Shown: positions 12,800 through 23,720 of the stretch, one piece after another
Numbering within the stretch: the stretch's first letter is position 1
Layout: every line of letters begins with the position of its first letter
NCBI RefSeq assembly: GCF_001949145.1
Contig: NW_019091592.1
Span: 155,116 to 219,115, forward strand
Reading direction: 5' to 3'
DNA from: Acanthaster planci
Lineage: Eukaryota > Echinodermata > Asteroidea > Valvatida > Acanthasteridae
Length of the DNA: 64,000 bases
The notes under the pieces: model-generated
What the model was told of the DNA's origin: nothing
Databases searched by the model: none
What the model saw: only the letters and a program-made list of their open reading frames with translations
Position numbers and translations under genes: made by a program

Positions 12800-14620
12800 A
12801 AATTCAGACTTTGAATGAATAACTAGAAAATGCGGCTTCCCTTCCCATTCAGACAGTGAATGATAGCTTGAAATTCATGATTTAAATTTATTGTCGCGAG
12901 TCCATATCTTGTATTTTTGGAATCATGCATTTCTTGAAGAAAATGAAATGTCTGGCTATGGGCAATATAATTAGGCCAAACGGCTTTTCAATCTCAGTTT
13001 CATCATAATCCCTCAAAACAGTAACTGTTATCAACTCAACAAAACATGATCAACTCGGATATACACTTAACCACTTGCTGCCGGGTGGATTTTTCTTGAG
13101 CAAGACAAGATACCGGGTCATTTTCAAAATGTTCCGTTTTCAGAATTCTTCAAAACTCCAACGGTGTCTTTGTGAAGCGTGTATATAAGTGTTGCGGAAC
13201 CTGGACGAGTCGGCTGGTGCGCGAGTGTGCCTGGAAATAAGGGCCCCATGCCTACCCTGCAATCGGACGTTCCGTGTCCAGAATAACCACAGCGAGTGCA
13301 GTGCGAGTGGCTAAAACCAGTCAAAAGAGGGCGCCACTATTACCAGTATGTCCGGGGCACAGAGATCGGCGAGATGAAACAACATTACGTTGCAGTTCTT
13401 ACAAAGGTGCACTGATAAGGCGTTGACAGACTTGGAAAACGTATGATGCCCTAATCGGGACAAAAGGTTTGTCGTTTACAGCTTCAGATAATACGGTTTG
13501 GGAAAAAAGTCGCTGTAAATGGGCCAAGAACAATAATTTTGCTCGCATGGGGTCAACACAAATCGTCGTTGTAGGCAGAGTCTCGCAGTATTCATGCACG
13601 TAATAACCAAATATTTCTCCACAGCAATAAACACAAATTGTTCGGGACTCGGCAAGCCAGCTAGGTAAAGTTGCTTGCAATCTCAGAACCTCTTCCGTGT
13701 ACAAGAAATGTTGAAAACCTGTCGCACCCAGTCCAAGGAAACCAATCCGAAAGCCAACGCCTGTAAATTCCAGTGGTAACTTACTGCTACCGAAACAGCT
13801 TGCCGATAGGGGGAAAACTATCGTAAAATTCAGCAATCCATAAGGGTTTCCTCTTCCATGTGTAATGGAAATATCGGACACAGATCAAGGGAACCATTCC
13901 CTAGGCCAAATGACAGAAACAGCTTGATGGTTAAGAAACAACTGTCGTAAAAAGCAGCAATCAAACCAGCAGAGTTTTAATTTGTGTGTTGCCCCTTCAA
14001 AAATCTACTGTAAGCCGAAGTGGCCATTTTTAGCACCTAACTTACCATGGTTAAACAGTAATTTCCTTGTGGCCTTCTGGCTTCACAAATTATTACCCTC
14101 GAGACAGTTTTAGGTGTCTGGGTCCTGAAGAAGTACTACATTCTCTCAACCCTGTGAGGCCTCTACTGATTGATGCAAAGCCATGCAGCCAGTTTGCTGA
14201 ACCCATTAAGCCAAATATGTCAGACAGTAATAGGTGAGACATAATGAGCTAATCTGTATTTTGAAAAATACACTACAGAAAGTTGTAAAATTTTTATGGA
14301 CATCCACGTTTATTTCTAAACAAGTGCTAAAATTAAAATTGGGTGTCAAAAATTTTTCAAATTAGGTAATACATGTACATGTACATAATAATCAATCCAA
14401 ATATGTTATAGGGGGAATAAATAAGAATAATTACGAATCGAGAAAATATCCAAATGAAGTACATGTATGGGCGTCAAAAATAATAGAAAAATAATCAATC
14501 CATACACCTTATATAGGGAATAAATGCTAAACTGTTCAAGGAGACTTTTTTCTTATTTCCCTTTGGTTTTCTGCTTATTCTCCTGCACCCTTCATCAATA
14601 GCAATGACAAATTTCTTGAC
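12800..14620. other. spacer with a piggyBac-like terminus and unassigned open frame
   Basis: TTAACCACTTGCTGCCGGG at 13067 matches the piggyBac-like termini listed above; no partner end was found. A 160-codon open frame on the minus strand (13399-13881) resembles nothing I know and shows no splice or start context, so it is not called as a gene. Confidence 0.35.
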
Positions 14621-17600
14621 CTAAAATTCCTCATACTCTTTCTTTGGTACTGTTGCATATTTCTCGATTGTGTCCTTCACGAAAGTTAGCCAGACAGAAT
14701 CCAATGCCTGTTTGCTCTTTAACCCCCTACAGTTGAATTTAAATATTTCTTCCTCTGAAAATAACTCTCACACAAGAGTTAACGCAAAGTTGGAAATAGA
14801 GTTGTACATTCTCATGAGATTTTCTTGAGGAAGTAATGAATCCTCAAATGCACATATATGTACCACTTTACCCTCGGTGGGCTATGCAAATGTGCCTGTG
14901 CTCTGCACAGAATAATCTGGCTGGTTGTTGCTGACATTTTCTTTGGGTAGAAGTCACAGAAGGCGATTGTTCTTAAGAAGCAGCTCCCTGTTGCTCAAAG
15001 CCTGTCTTTGAACGACATTGACTGTCTTTGAGCAGACGCAGTTGCATGACTCCCTGCATGCATTCAGCTATATAAGAGAATGTAAAAGGTGATGCATGGT
15101 TTATTGATGATCATGTTAAGTAGAGAAAATTTATTCTTAGCGTACTTTGTATCCAAAAATCATTTACTTTGTGTTGGTATTCATTTGAACTTAACTTTGA
15201 CATACCAAAAGTTTGTTTTCAATTTGAATTTATTACAATTAAGAGCTACATGTAGACACATCCATGTTTGTGCACTACGTCACAGGTATTAAGGAAAACT
15301 TAACTGAATGCTTTTATACACAATGCATCATTGGTTGGCTGCCTTTCTGCATCATTGAAAATCAAAAACAGACTGCAAGATCATTTAATGAGCAATCCAT
15401 TTTCATTTGCTCAAAAACGCAAGTGTATTTGTAGGGGATTGTTTGGCCATGATATACACATATGGCATGTTTAACGTGCAATTAAAATTGCACATACATG
15501 TACATGTATTTAATTTGTTATTAAATACACACAAGAAGTCAAAATGTTTGCACAATGAATAGCTTTCAAGGATGTCCGCAGAAAAGAACGACAAATACTT
15601 TTCTCTTAATTCAATTCATGATCTCTGGCTGTCCTTATTAAAAGTTTCACCAGACCAATATTGATGTCTTCAGGTTAACAAGTTTTCAGCAATAGTCTTG
15701 CTCAGAATGCTAAAGTTAACAAGTGCCATACCTCGATGGAATGTCTGCTTGCACACTGCTAGAAGGCAATGGAATTGGAGATAATGGCCAGTCGTGATCT
15801 TGCATGTGGGATGCATTGTCTGCTGGTGTTCTGTACTTTGCCTTCTGCATCCACTTCCTCATGCTCTTGAGTGCCTTGGCTGTCTTGCAACTCTATCTCC
15901 ATGGCAGTTTCCTCATCCAGGGTTGGGGCAAGTCAAGTCCATACCTGCTTCAATGAGATATTACAGGAACTAAGTGTAGATGTACATGTATACATCGGCC
16001 TTTAATAACAGTAAAAGCCCTGGCATTTAATTTTTTTCAGTGTTCAAAATGCCACCAGCCATTTTTATGATGATTTTCAATTTGAATGAACTCATCAGTG
16101 TAAAATCTCTTAACACTAAACATGGTGAATATTTAACCCTTGTATCAATCTCATTTTACAGTTCGGGGAGATATTGTGGCTAGTGCACTTGTACGCGTAC
16201 TCTATGTGAAGGACCAGACCGTGTGGTGAGCAATGTACTCATTGTTTTTTTAAGTAAACTCTATTGATAGGAAAACTTAAACTTGGCCATTATGAATACT
16301 TTTTAAAAGGATGTAAAAACACTGGTAAAGAAACATTATTTTCAGTCCTTTTCCTGCATCCACACAAGCAATTACAGAAGAACATGTAATTAAGCAGTGA
16401 ACCAGGAAACAAAATGAAAATGAATCCTTGCTTTCAGAATTAAAGTCTCTAAACCAAACATATTGCTGAGTGGTCCCTTACGGCTAACTCTCGCAGCCTG
16501 AAATTGAAAGAGAATAGGAAGCATTGCACCACTTAATATGGTACATTGTACTTGGATTTGAAGATGGCAAAAATATAAAAAAATAGGCTTTCATAAAGTA
16601 AAATATTTTGACAACAAAAAAAATATCCAGTACGGAATCCATGTCAACATTTTGACATACATGTAGTGGAATTTATTGTAAGGATTGAATGGCATCCTTC
16701 TAACATTTAATAGGAAAGGGCCTGTGATGCAGGCATGTCACACTTTGTTTACACATGCAGTTCATTTTATGGGAGCAACTTAGGCCAGCACTGTGTGAAT
16801 ATGATTAGCCTTTGTTTATTTTATCCCTAACTGCGTGGAAAGAAACTTGTACATTGTGATATTATGTAATACTGAAAGAATGACTCAACTTGACATCATG
16901 AACCGTTTTTTAAAAACACATTTAAACATACCATCTTACCTCTTTCTTGGAACTGGACGTTTTCTTCTGTAGGTCCGCATCTTTCCAACTCCTACTTTTC
17001 TTTGTGCATGTAGTGTCCTGTGAAAAAGTGCACAAGATCTTTGATAAACAGTATGTACCATACATGTAGCTCATAACTGCTCATCCCTTTAAACATTTAT
17101 TACTCATGCCAGTGCTGTATCCACAGTAATCTTTGATATTGGTAAAAATTATACAATCGCCCTTTATGGTTTTGATTAGAAATAATTTTATTTGCCCATG
17201 GGTATTCTGCCCCATTTTGCTATCACAACTGATTTGAATAGAGATTGGGTAGGCTTTGGACATTGTTGAGCTGAAGTGATCTATCCTCGGTGAACAAGTA
17301 CATGTACACAAAGTTTGTTAACAAAAGGGGCAGTGTATGCATGTTACTTTCTTGTAACATGTACTTATGTGCACTCTACATGTGTATTTAAACAACATAC
17401 ATGTACCTCTGTGTCTTTCCGTTTAACACCATAACTCTTCGGCTTCCTCGCGTTCTTCATCTAAGTCTTGCTTGCCTGGATAGAAATATGACCAGAACAA
17501 ATCTAAACAGAACTTAGACCATCAGAGGTCTATTCAACCATATCACATGTTCCAGTTAAAAAATAAAAAGATTTTCATCTGTTTTTCTGATAAAGCCAGA

Positions 17601-20430
17601 AGAATACATGTAGGTTAGAAACTCATTGTCTTCAAAATATTTTCAAACCGGTACATGTACTCCAAAATTTTACAAAAGTTACAAATAGACTAAGTTTAAA
17701 ATACTTACACCAGTCTGGTTGTTTTCATCCTGGATTCCTGGCAGCCCTGTCATCACTTCAGCTGAGTTGACCTTGGTCACAAAGTCATTATCCCCATTCC
17801 CCGAGGCTATTGTATCCTGCATAGAGTGAATTAAAATTAAAGAACTAGATGTGCATTCAAACTTTCACAAAGGGTCATGATTTTAAGCGTCAACAAGCGT
17901 CAACAAAGCATCAACAAGTTATTCAAGTATACTTATGAAAAGATTTTTATCCAAAATGTTAATCTGGATCCTAAATATCAAATTCTGTGTGTTATATAAA
18001 CATGAAGTGATATTTGAGTGTTGAAATTTGAGTTACAAAGTCATGCCTGGTTGTGCAGTCCAATCAGCCACCATCTTGTTTTCGCGTGGAAGCCTAGGTA
18101 GAGGAAAGAAAGATGGCCCCCATACATTATGAAAAGTTCGTTTTCCTGCGAGAATCTGGCAGCAAATTTGGTCCCTAAAATATAATAAAACCACTTTTAA
18201 TCCTCTCATTCCCATAAGCGACTTTCGTCGACAGCGTGCTCACCCATGCTCATTCCCATGGGCGACTTTTGTCGACGCGCGGTAACCTGCGCTTCGTTAC
18301 CATAGGCGACTTTCGTCAACAGGCAAAATGCCCATGTTCAATTAGGTCTAAAAACTTTATTTGCTGCCCTCTGTTGATGACCTTTATACAATTGGAAAGC
18401 CTCTAGCATGGGCTTTTCAATGACGTATAATTCAATAGGGGTTCCCATTAGATAATTCCGAGAAAACGTCATGCGAACTTTGACAAAAAACCCAACTTTT
18501 TCAAAGATTTGCAAAGTTCTCGACATGGATGAGAGAGATGCCTGAATTCTTGAAGAGATTTGTGCCGACAGTGATTCCGACTATTCTAAGGAGGAATCTG
18601 AGGTGGAATCTGCCAATTTTTCGTCAGATTCTGAAGGGTCTGACGACAGCAACACGTCGGGTCCGAGCGGTGCAACAGCGGGTGGCATCGGTCGTGGGCA
18701 CGCAACAGGTCCCGGCGACGCTGGTCGCAGGATTCATGGCAGAGCACCTGCTCGTGGTGGACGTGGAGTACATACTCATGGGGGAAGCGGTGGCGCTGGC
18801 CAGGGCAGAGCTGCAGCAGGTCGCCCTGGTAAACCCAAGCAACCAACCTTCCGTGAGGGATGGCGAAGCATGGCAGACCATTGGAGGGACTGATCTTGCT
18901 GATCAGTTCTTCCAGTACTACAATCACACTCATCGTAGTGTGAAATGGTGGAAACGTGTGTTTTTCCAAATGCTGGAGGTATGCCTCGCCAACGCCTCCA
19001 TCGTGTGCAACAGCTTGCCAGACAATGCATCTCTGACCACAATCAAATTTCGGCAAGCTGTGATCGAGGGCGTGCTTCGGGGATGGGAACGCAACCAGAC
19101 TCGTCGGGGACAAAGAGCTTCATGCGCTTATCTCCCTGCAAGAATGACAGAAAGAGGGCACTTTCCTTCCCAAACGGACAATGGCCGAAAACCAGACTGT
19201 GTCGTTTGTAGAGACAGATCCAAGCAGGGGGGACAAAAACGGACCTCCATATGTTGTCAACTTTTTTGGGTAAAATGAATTCTTCACCAAGAAAAATGAG
19301 CTTGAAAAATGAGGCAATGGATGCCCGCATTCCGCCAAAAACAATTCGGTACTGAAGTGCACACACCGTGCACACAATGCGGTCACCAACCACTTCCTGT
19401 GTCAACACAATGTGGTACTGATAGGGTTAAATGCGTGGAGGGTATTTTCAAGTGTGTGTGTTGATGCTTGTTGACGCGAAATAGCATGACCGTTCACGAA
19501 GGGACATATTCAACCTAATGATTTTGTTTTAAACCCTTGTTTCCAGCTCAAACGACCAGAGCAAAAAACACCCTCTACAGATTTAAGAGTGGTTTTATTA
19601 TATTTAAGAGACTCTTGCCAGTATGTAAAAGAAACACCGAACTTGTTTCCAGATTCTCGCAGGAAAACAGAAATTTTTTTAGATGTATGGGAGCCACCAT
19701 CTTTCTTTCCTCTGCCATCCACGCAAAAACAAGATGGCCGCCGATTGGACAGCACAATCAGTCAACTTTACAGTATCATTTAGGATAGATATTTGGTATT
19801 TGTGTCAACATGGGTTACACTGGTACTTAAACAAACATACTTACTACACATTGTTCTAAAAGTGAGGGTACTGTCATCTCGCATTGAGCTCGGAGAAGCT
19901 CAGAATGGTTATCTGTAATGAGAGCCATTGAAAATTTAAACGTAATTTTTGCAATAGTTACTGGGTCATGCAAAGTTACATGCCATTGAAAAGGGCCAAT
20001 ACAGTCAACTCATTGAGATCTCTCCAATTCCACTCACAGTTGTTAGAAAATTGAATGAAAACAATTTATCACCATGAGATTTTCAACATTAAAGGGATCT
20101 CTTCAACTTGGACCCGTACAACATGTAGCTCTGAAACCCTAATCTGGTCTGACATTTGAGCAAACATGTGTTGGCAAACATACATTTGTACATTTAAAAT
20201 CTGTTTGGCTATCCTGGAAATTATATCGATATCGTAATATTAACTTCTTTTTCTTTTCTCTCCAGTTACTGAACTTACCAGAAAGGATGGATGATTTTGC
20301 AAGGGACTATGTTGTTTTCCCAGCAAACCTCTACTGTCTCACCGACTTTCAGCATTGCGCAGGCCATGCCCCTCGCCAAATTCGTGGCAATAACGGCAGT
20401 TGTAACTTCTTCAGTAAATGTACATGGGCT
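14621..20430 (-). CDS. multi-exon host gene, unknown function
   Basis: Seven minus-strand exons join in phase with GT-AG borders: about 20430-20343 (upstream limit uncertain), 19912-19845, 17816-17709, 17460-17407, 17017-16940, 15892-15732 and 14726-14621, ending in TAG. Donors include GTGAGA, GTAAGT and GTAAGA. Each phase matches, including a split codon between the last two exons. Segments include ATNLARGMACAMLKV, NHSELLRAQCEMTVPSLLEQC, a Lys-rich middle (KKSRSWKDADLQKK) and the end KYATVPKKEYEEF. The basic middle could be a nuclear localisation signal. I recognise no domain. Upstream exons probably exist beyond 20430. Exon joins are inferred from phase and splice sites; there is no transcript evidence. 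Confidence 0.6.
18050..18197 (+). repeat. left arm of inverted repeat around the piggyBac relic
   Basis: The arm contains CCAATCAGCCACCATCTTGTTTTCGCGTGG, AGATGG, CGAGAATCTGGC and AAAATATAATAAAACCAC. These match, inverted, 19588-19758. The arms are imperfect (several mismatches and small indels). Confidence 0.75.
18197..19430 (+). mobile_element. internally deleted piggyBac element
   Basis: TTAA occurs at both ends (18197-18200 and 19427-19430). The termini match imperfectly: TTAATCCTCTCATTCCCA inward from the left and TTAACCCTATCAGTACCA inward from the right. Three copies of a GCGACTTTCGTCGAC-type word lie just inside the left end (18,218-18,315), each after a CCATA or CCATG. They look like subterminal transposase-binding sites. 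The whole unit sits in an intron of the host gene and between a longer pair of inverted repeats. Confidence 0.75.
18525..19278 (+). pseudogene. piggyBac transposase with deleted catalytic core
   Basis: An ATG at 18525 opens an acidic Ser/Asp-rich N-terminus (SDSDYSKEESEVESANFSSD), interrupted by a TGA at codon 7. A Gly/Arg-rich stretch follows. The frame then jumps to the C-terminal part typical of piggyBac transposases: GGTDLADQFFQYYNH, KWWKRVFFQMLEVCLANA and a Cys-rich tail starting CVVCRD. The central DDE core, about 350 residues, is absent. It is therefore a non-autonomous derivative that a full-length transposase could once have mobilised. Confidence 0.8.
19588..19758 (-). repeat. right arm of inverted repeat around the piggyBac relic
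   Basis: This is the inverted partner of 18050-18197: GTGGTTTTATTATATTT, CCAGATTCTCGCAGGAAAAC, CCATCTTTCTTTCCTCT and CAAGATGGCCGCCGATTGGA. The arms lie outside the TTAA ends of the piggyBac element, so the piggyBac probably inserted into an older fold-back element. Confidence 0.75.
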
Positions 20431-20433
20431 TCA

Positions 20434-21599
20434 TGAAAGACTTTGAGTTCATGACGAATCGACATGTTAGAAATGAAGCGACTGAAGCATAGGGAATTGG
20501 GAAGAACTCTGAGTTGTGATTTTAGCTAGCTGTAGTATAAGTATTGGCATCAGGTCACCTCTGGCTGACGCACCTGTTCTTCTTTTGTATTGGAGATAAT
20601 GCCATAATGATCATGGACCTTTCAGTTTAAGGTCACCCCCCTTCCCTGAATTGTTAACTAACGCTAGGCGGCTTGTTTTAACTTTGACACCATCCAGATC
20701 TTCGTCGCAGTACTCAAAGAAACAAAGCCTTTCATTTGATAAGGCTTTGATTGGGAGCAGGCAGTCATTCCAGGTAAAGCCATGCAGAATGTGACGCTGT
20801 GCGACTGATTGTATCATTAATTATCACGAAGTTCTTACAATACAGGCAGTAATTTGTGTAGAAAAAAATCTTTCTTGCTATGCAGAATTGGAGCATTTTC
20901 ATGATTACTCTTTGGTGATTCTTGATATAGGTATAGAAACAGAGTCAACTTGTCATACTGGATGTACATGTAGATGTATCCACAAATCATCACATGAACA
21001 CTTCATATGGACGTCTGAAAGGAAATCATTCTCACTACATGCTACACATTTTCTTTAATCACACAGCTTTAAAAATGTCTTCGAATGATCCTGTGCGAAA
21101 AGTGATAATTTGATCTGGTTGAACACGGTGGGAGGAATGTTTAGGGTAACCTCAATGTTGAAACCCCTTTTCAGTAGTTTAATTTGCAAAGCTATTGATC
21201 TCAGTTAATCCAAAAGGAACTTGTCTGTAATCCTTGATTTGCACTAATCCATTCCCTGATTTGTGGGGTGCTATTTTATTGTATTAAGAACCCAGGTGAT
21301 GGAGCACGTACAAAATTGTACATGTAAGAGTTGTGACGCAAAAGCAATGTTCAATCAAAGTTGGTTTTTAATGTGCTGAACAATAGGTAACTAAGCCCCA
21401 TGATTTCAAATTGGAACCCCAGAATGTGCTGTCGGACATTTCCTCAGACTCTTTTGCGAGGGGATATATTTGGCTAAAATCAGAATTGTCGATCAATGAA
21501 ACCATAGTTTTATTTTCTAAAAGAGAGTGTGATCTTTAGGTCCTTGAAAGCACTGTGCTCAATTGGTGAAAATTCGAGCATGTCCATTGTGGCAATTCG
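20434..21599. other. spacer upstream of host gene
   Basis: A 68-codon minus-strand frame (20611-20817) could be a further upstream exon of the host gene, but I could not find a donor in the right phase. Nothing else is recognisable. Confidence 0.3.
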
Positions 21600-21763
21600 A
21601 CACGTACGGAAAAGCAGTGGAAACTTTAGCTCAAAGACCCTGGGATCTGAACCCCAGTATAGTGGGGCACTTACGTGTACATGTACACGTAAGTGCCCCA
21701 CTATACTGGGGTTCAGATCCCAGGGTCTTTGAGCTAAAGTTTCCACTGCTTTTCCGTACGTGT
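21600..21763. repeat. perfect 164-bp palindrome
   Basis: Two 82-base arms meet with no spacer at ACGTGTACATGTACACGT, centred between 21681 and 21682. Every base from A21600 to T21763 pairs with its mirror; the first mismatch is 21599 against 21764. Each arm contains GGGTCTTTGAGC and a GGGGTTCAGATCCC word. A palindrome this long without a loop is rare and unstable, so it is either very young or an assembly artefact. Confidence 0.95.
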
Positions 21764-22929
21764 ACATCAGTCAACATGTACATCAGTCAACATGCCAGTA
21801 CATGTGAATACAATCAACGTGACTTATGTTTAAACTCCATCATGTTTAGGTTTTTGTAATAGTGATGTGAAGTTGGTTTGATGCATCACTGGAAAAAGAA
21901 GGAGTGGGTTTGAGCTGATCTGTCTCACGAAAAATGGCAGCTGCGTAAGAGCAGTGAGACTGCTTTCACCAAATGGCTGTCAAAGTGGCTGTAAATACAT
22001 GTAGTTACAAAAGGCTCTGTATGGGGAAAATGCACAGCGACGATGTCGGCAAAAATGAGTAGTGGAGTCTAAAAAGTTCGGCATCAAAATTCAGGATAGG
22101 AGCCTTGGGGTTTAATTTCTCTGTTTTTCCTGGTTGTACTGTAGTAGGTTAAGTTATTTAATAGTAGTAGTTCAAACCCATTTTCAGGGAAAGTGGAAGT
22201 ACTTTCTGGATATTACAATGCCCTTCACTAACTTAAAAAAGCCACATCCTTATTACTTTGGCTGAAGTCCACCAAAGCATGATTAATAAAAGTGTTTTCT
22301 TTAGTGTGAATGAAGATCGCTGCTTTGTAACTTAACATGGAAATGACCACGTCCTATGTTAGAAATGCTTATCCGTGACCATCTACATATCATAAGTATC
22401 TATAAATACACGTCGGAATGGGCAAAAAATCCAAAATTAATTTCATCTCCCTGGCGCCAATCCATCTTTGAAATAGTCATCTACATATCACGCAATATAA
22501 TTGTACAGACTCAACATTCTTCTTTCAACCCCTTTTGTGGTGCTTTTTACAACCGAAGTCTCTGTATGTTGACCCTGTCCTTGTTTATTCCAAGTCTTTT
22601 GCAGTGACTTTCACGTACGGAAAAACATCTACAGTCATGTACTCTGATTCAAATTACCATAACTTTGATGCTTGGTTTAGATGAGTCAAACCCCCTATAT
22701 AATCTGATACACACGTACATTATAAACAGACAGAAAGCAAGTCAATATCTCTTTCCTAGAGGTGTTGGCTCTGAAAACAGCTGTTCAGCTTGAATATCAG
22801 CTTTGGGCGTTAATACCCAGATGCAGAGCCTTCCCTCTCCACTGCTGCTTGCATAACGTTCTACAGGTGGTCTATGTACAGTACATTTTGTACAAAGTTC
22901 ATGGGTCGGTGTTGTGTTCCAGAACTACA
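21764..22929. other. non-coding spacer
   Basis: A partial duplication of an ATCTACATATCA word occurs near 22,380 and 22,482. No gene is supported. Confidence 0.35.
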
Positions 22930-23720
22930 GGATACCTGTCTTGAACTGTTTGGCAGTCTTGGGCTTTACTTGTCGTCGAAGGTGGTAATTGAGCTGATGC
23001 CACAAGTTTTTGATGGGGTTGAGGTCTGGTGATTCAGTGGAGTTTTAAACCAGTTTATCCCTTCGCTTTCATAAACTTTTGTTGAAATCTGTACCCCTCG
23101 AGAACGCAGATGCCACAAATGGCAAGAGTATTTTTCAGGATTTCTTCTCAATAAAATTTGCTGTCCATGATTTTCTCAGAATAAGCACTTGAGTGACTCC
23201 TAGCTTCGATATTCCTACCCAAATATGAACCTTATGTTTTGCCTTTGTTTCAATTTTCTTGCACGGCCAATTTTTCTGTATGTGAGTTTGCTACATGTAT
23301 GGGACTCCATTTGGATCGAATACTCGTCGGTAAAAATTACATCATCAAAGTTCTTGTGCCAAACTAATGCAGTTCTGCAGAATTCAAGCCTTGACTGTCT
23401 ATTGGGGATGCGAATCAGTTGGCACTACTTGGTACCTGTTTTGACCCATTGGGGTTTTTTCTCACCCTCTTGATTGAGAGGGAGACCTTAAGGAGCTTGC
23501 CTTGAATATCTTGGGCAGTAAGCTTGTCATCCTGATAATAAAAGGGTCTATGAGGTTAAGATGCTGTGGTAGAAGTCTTAAGCTTCGCCCGGGCCTTGGC
23601 CTGTCGGCCAATCTTCCTTCCTCCCTGTTATCACAAGAGAAAGCGTCAAACTGTTCTTGTCTCAGTCTTGAAACCGTCAAGGAAAAGTTTTCGGCAAATG
23701 ACCGCTGGGGAGTGTCCATC
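22930..23720 (-). pseudogene. Tc1/mariner-type transposase relic
   Basis: Read leftward, the N-terminal half has a helix-turn-helix linker rich in Arg-Pro-Gly (RPRPGRSLRLLPQ). VIFTDEYSIQME near 23,330 corresponds to the second catalytic Asp block (FSDE). SPDLNPIKNLWHQL near 22,990-23,030 corresponds to the third catalytic block of the Tc1 family. The length of about 260 codons is a little short. At least three frameshifts and internal stops are present. No clear terminal inverted repeats were identified. Confidence 0.75.

Noticed and set aside
13399-13881. 160-codon minus-strand open frame
   Set aside because: No recognised motif, no start or splice context, and it lies next to a transposon terminus; not called.
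16440-16500. Possible micro-exon GCTGCGAGAGTTAGCC in the host gene
   Set aside because: Including it shifts the following exon into a frame with early stops, so it was left out of the model.
20269-20439. Plus-strand exon after a CTCTCCAG acceptor (57 codons)
   Set aside because: The minus-strand reading of the same bases joins the next host-gene exon in correct phase, which is stronger evidence; the plus reading has no partner.
21695-21735. tRNA-like T-arm (GGGGTTCAGATCCC) in the palindrome
   Set aside because: No acceptor stem, anticodon arm or A box could be found around it.
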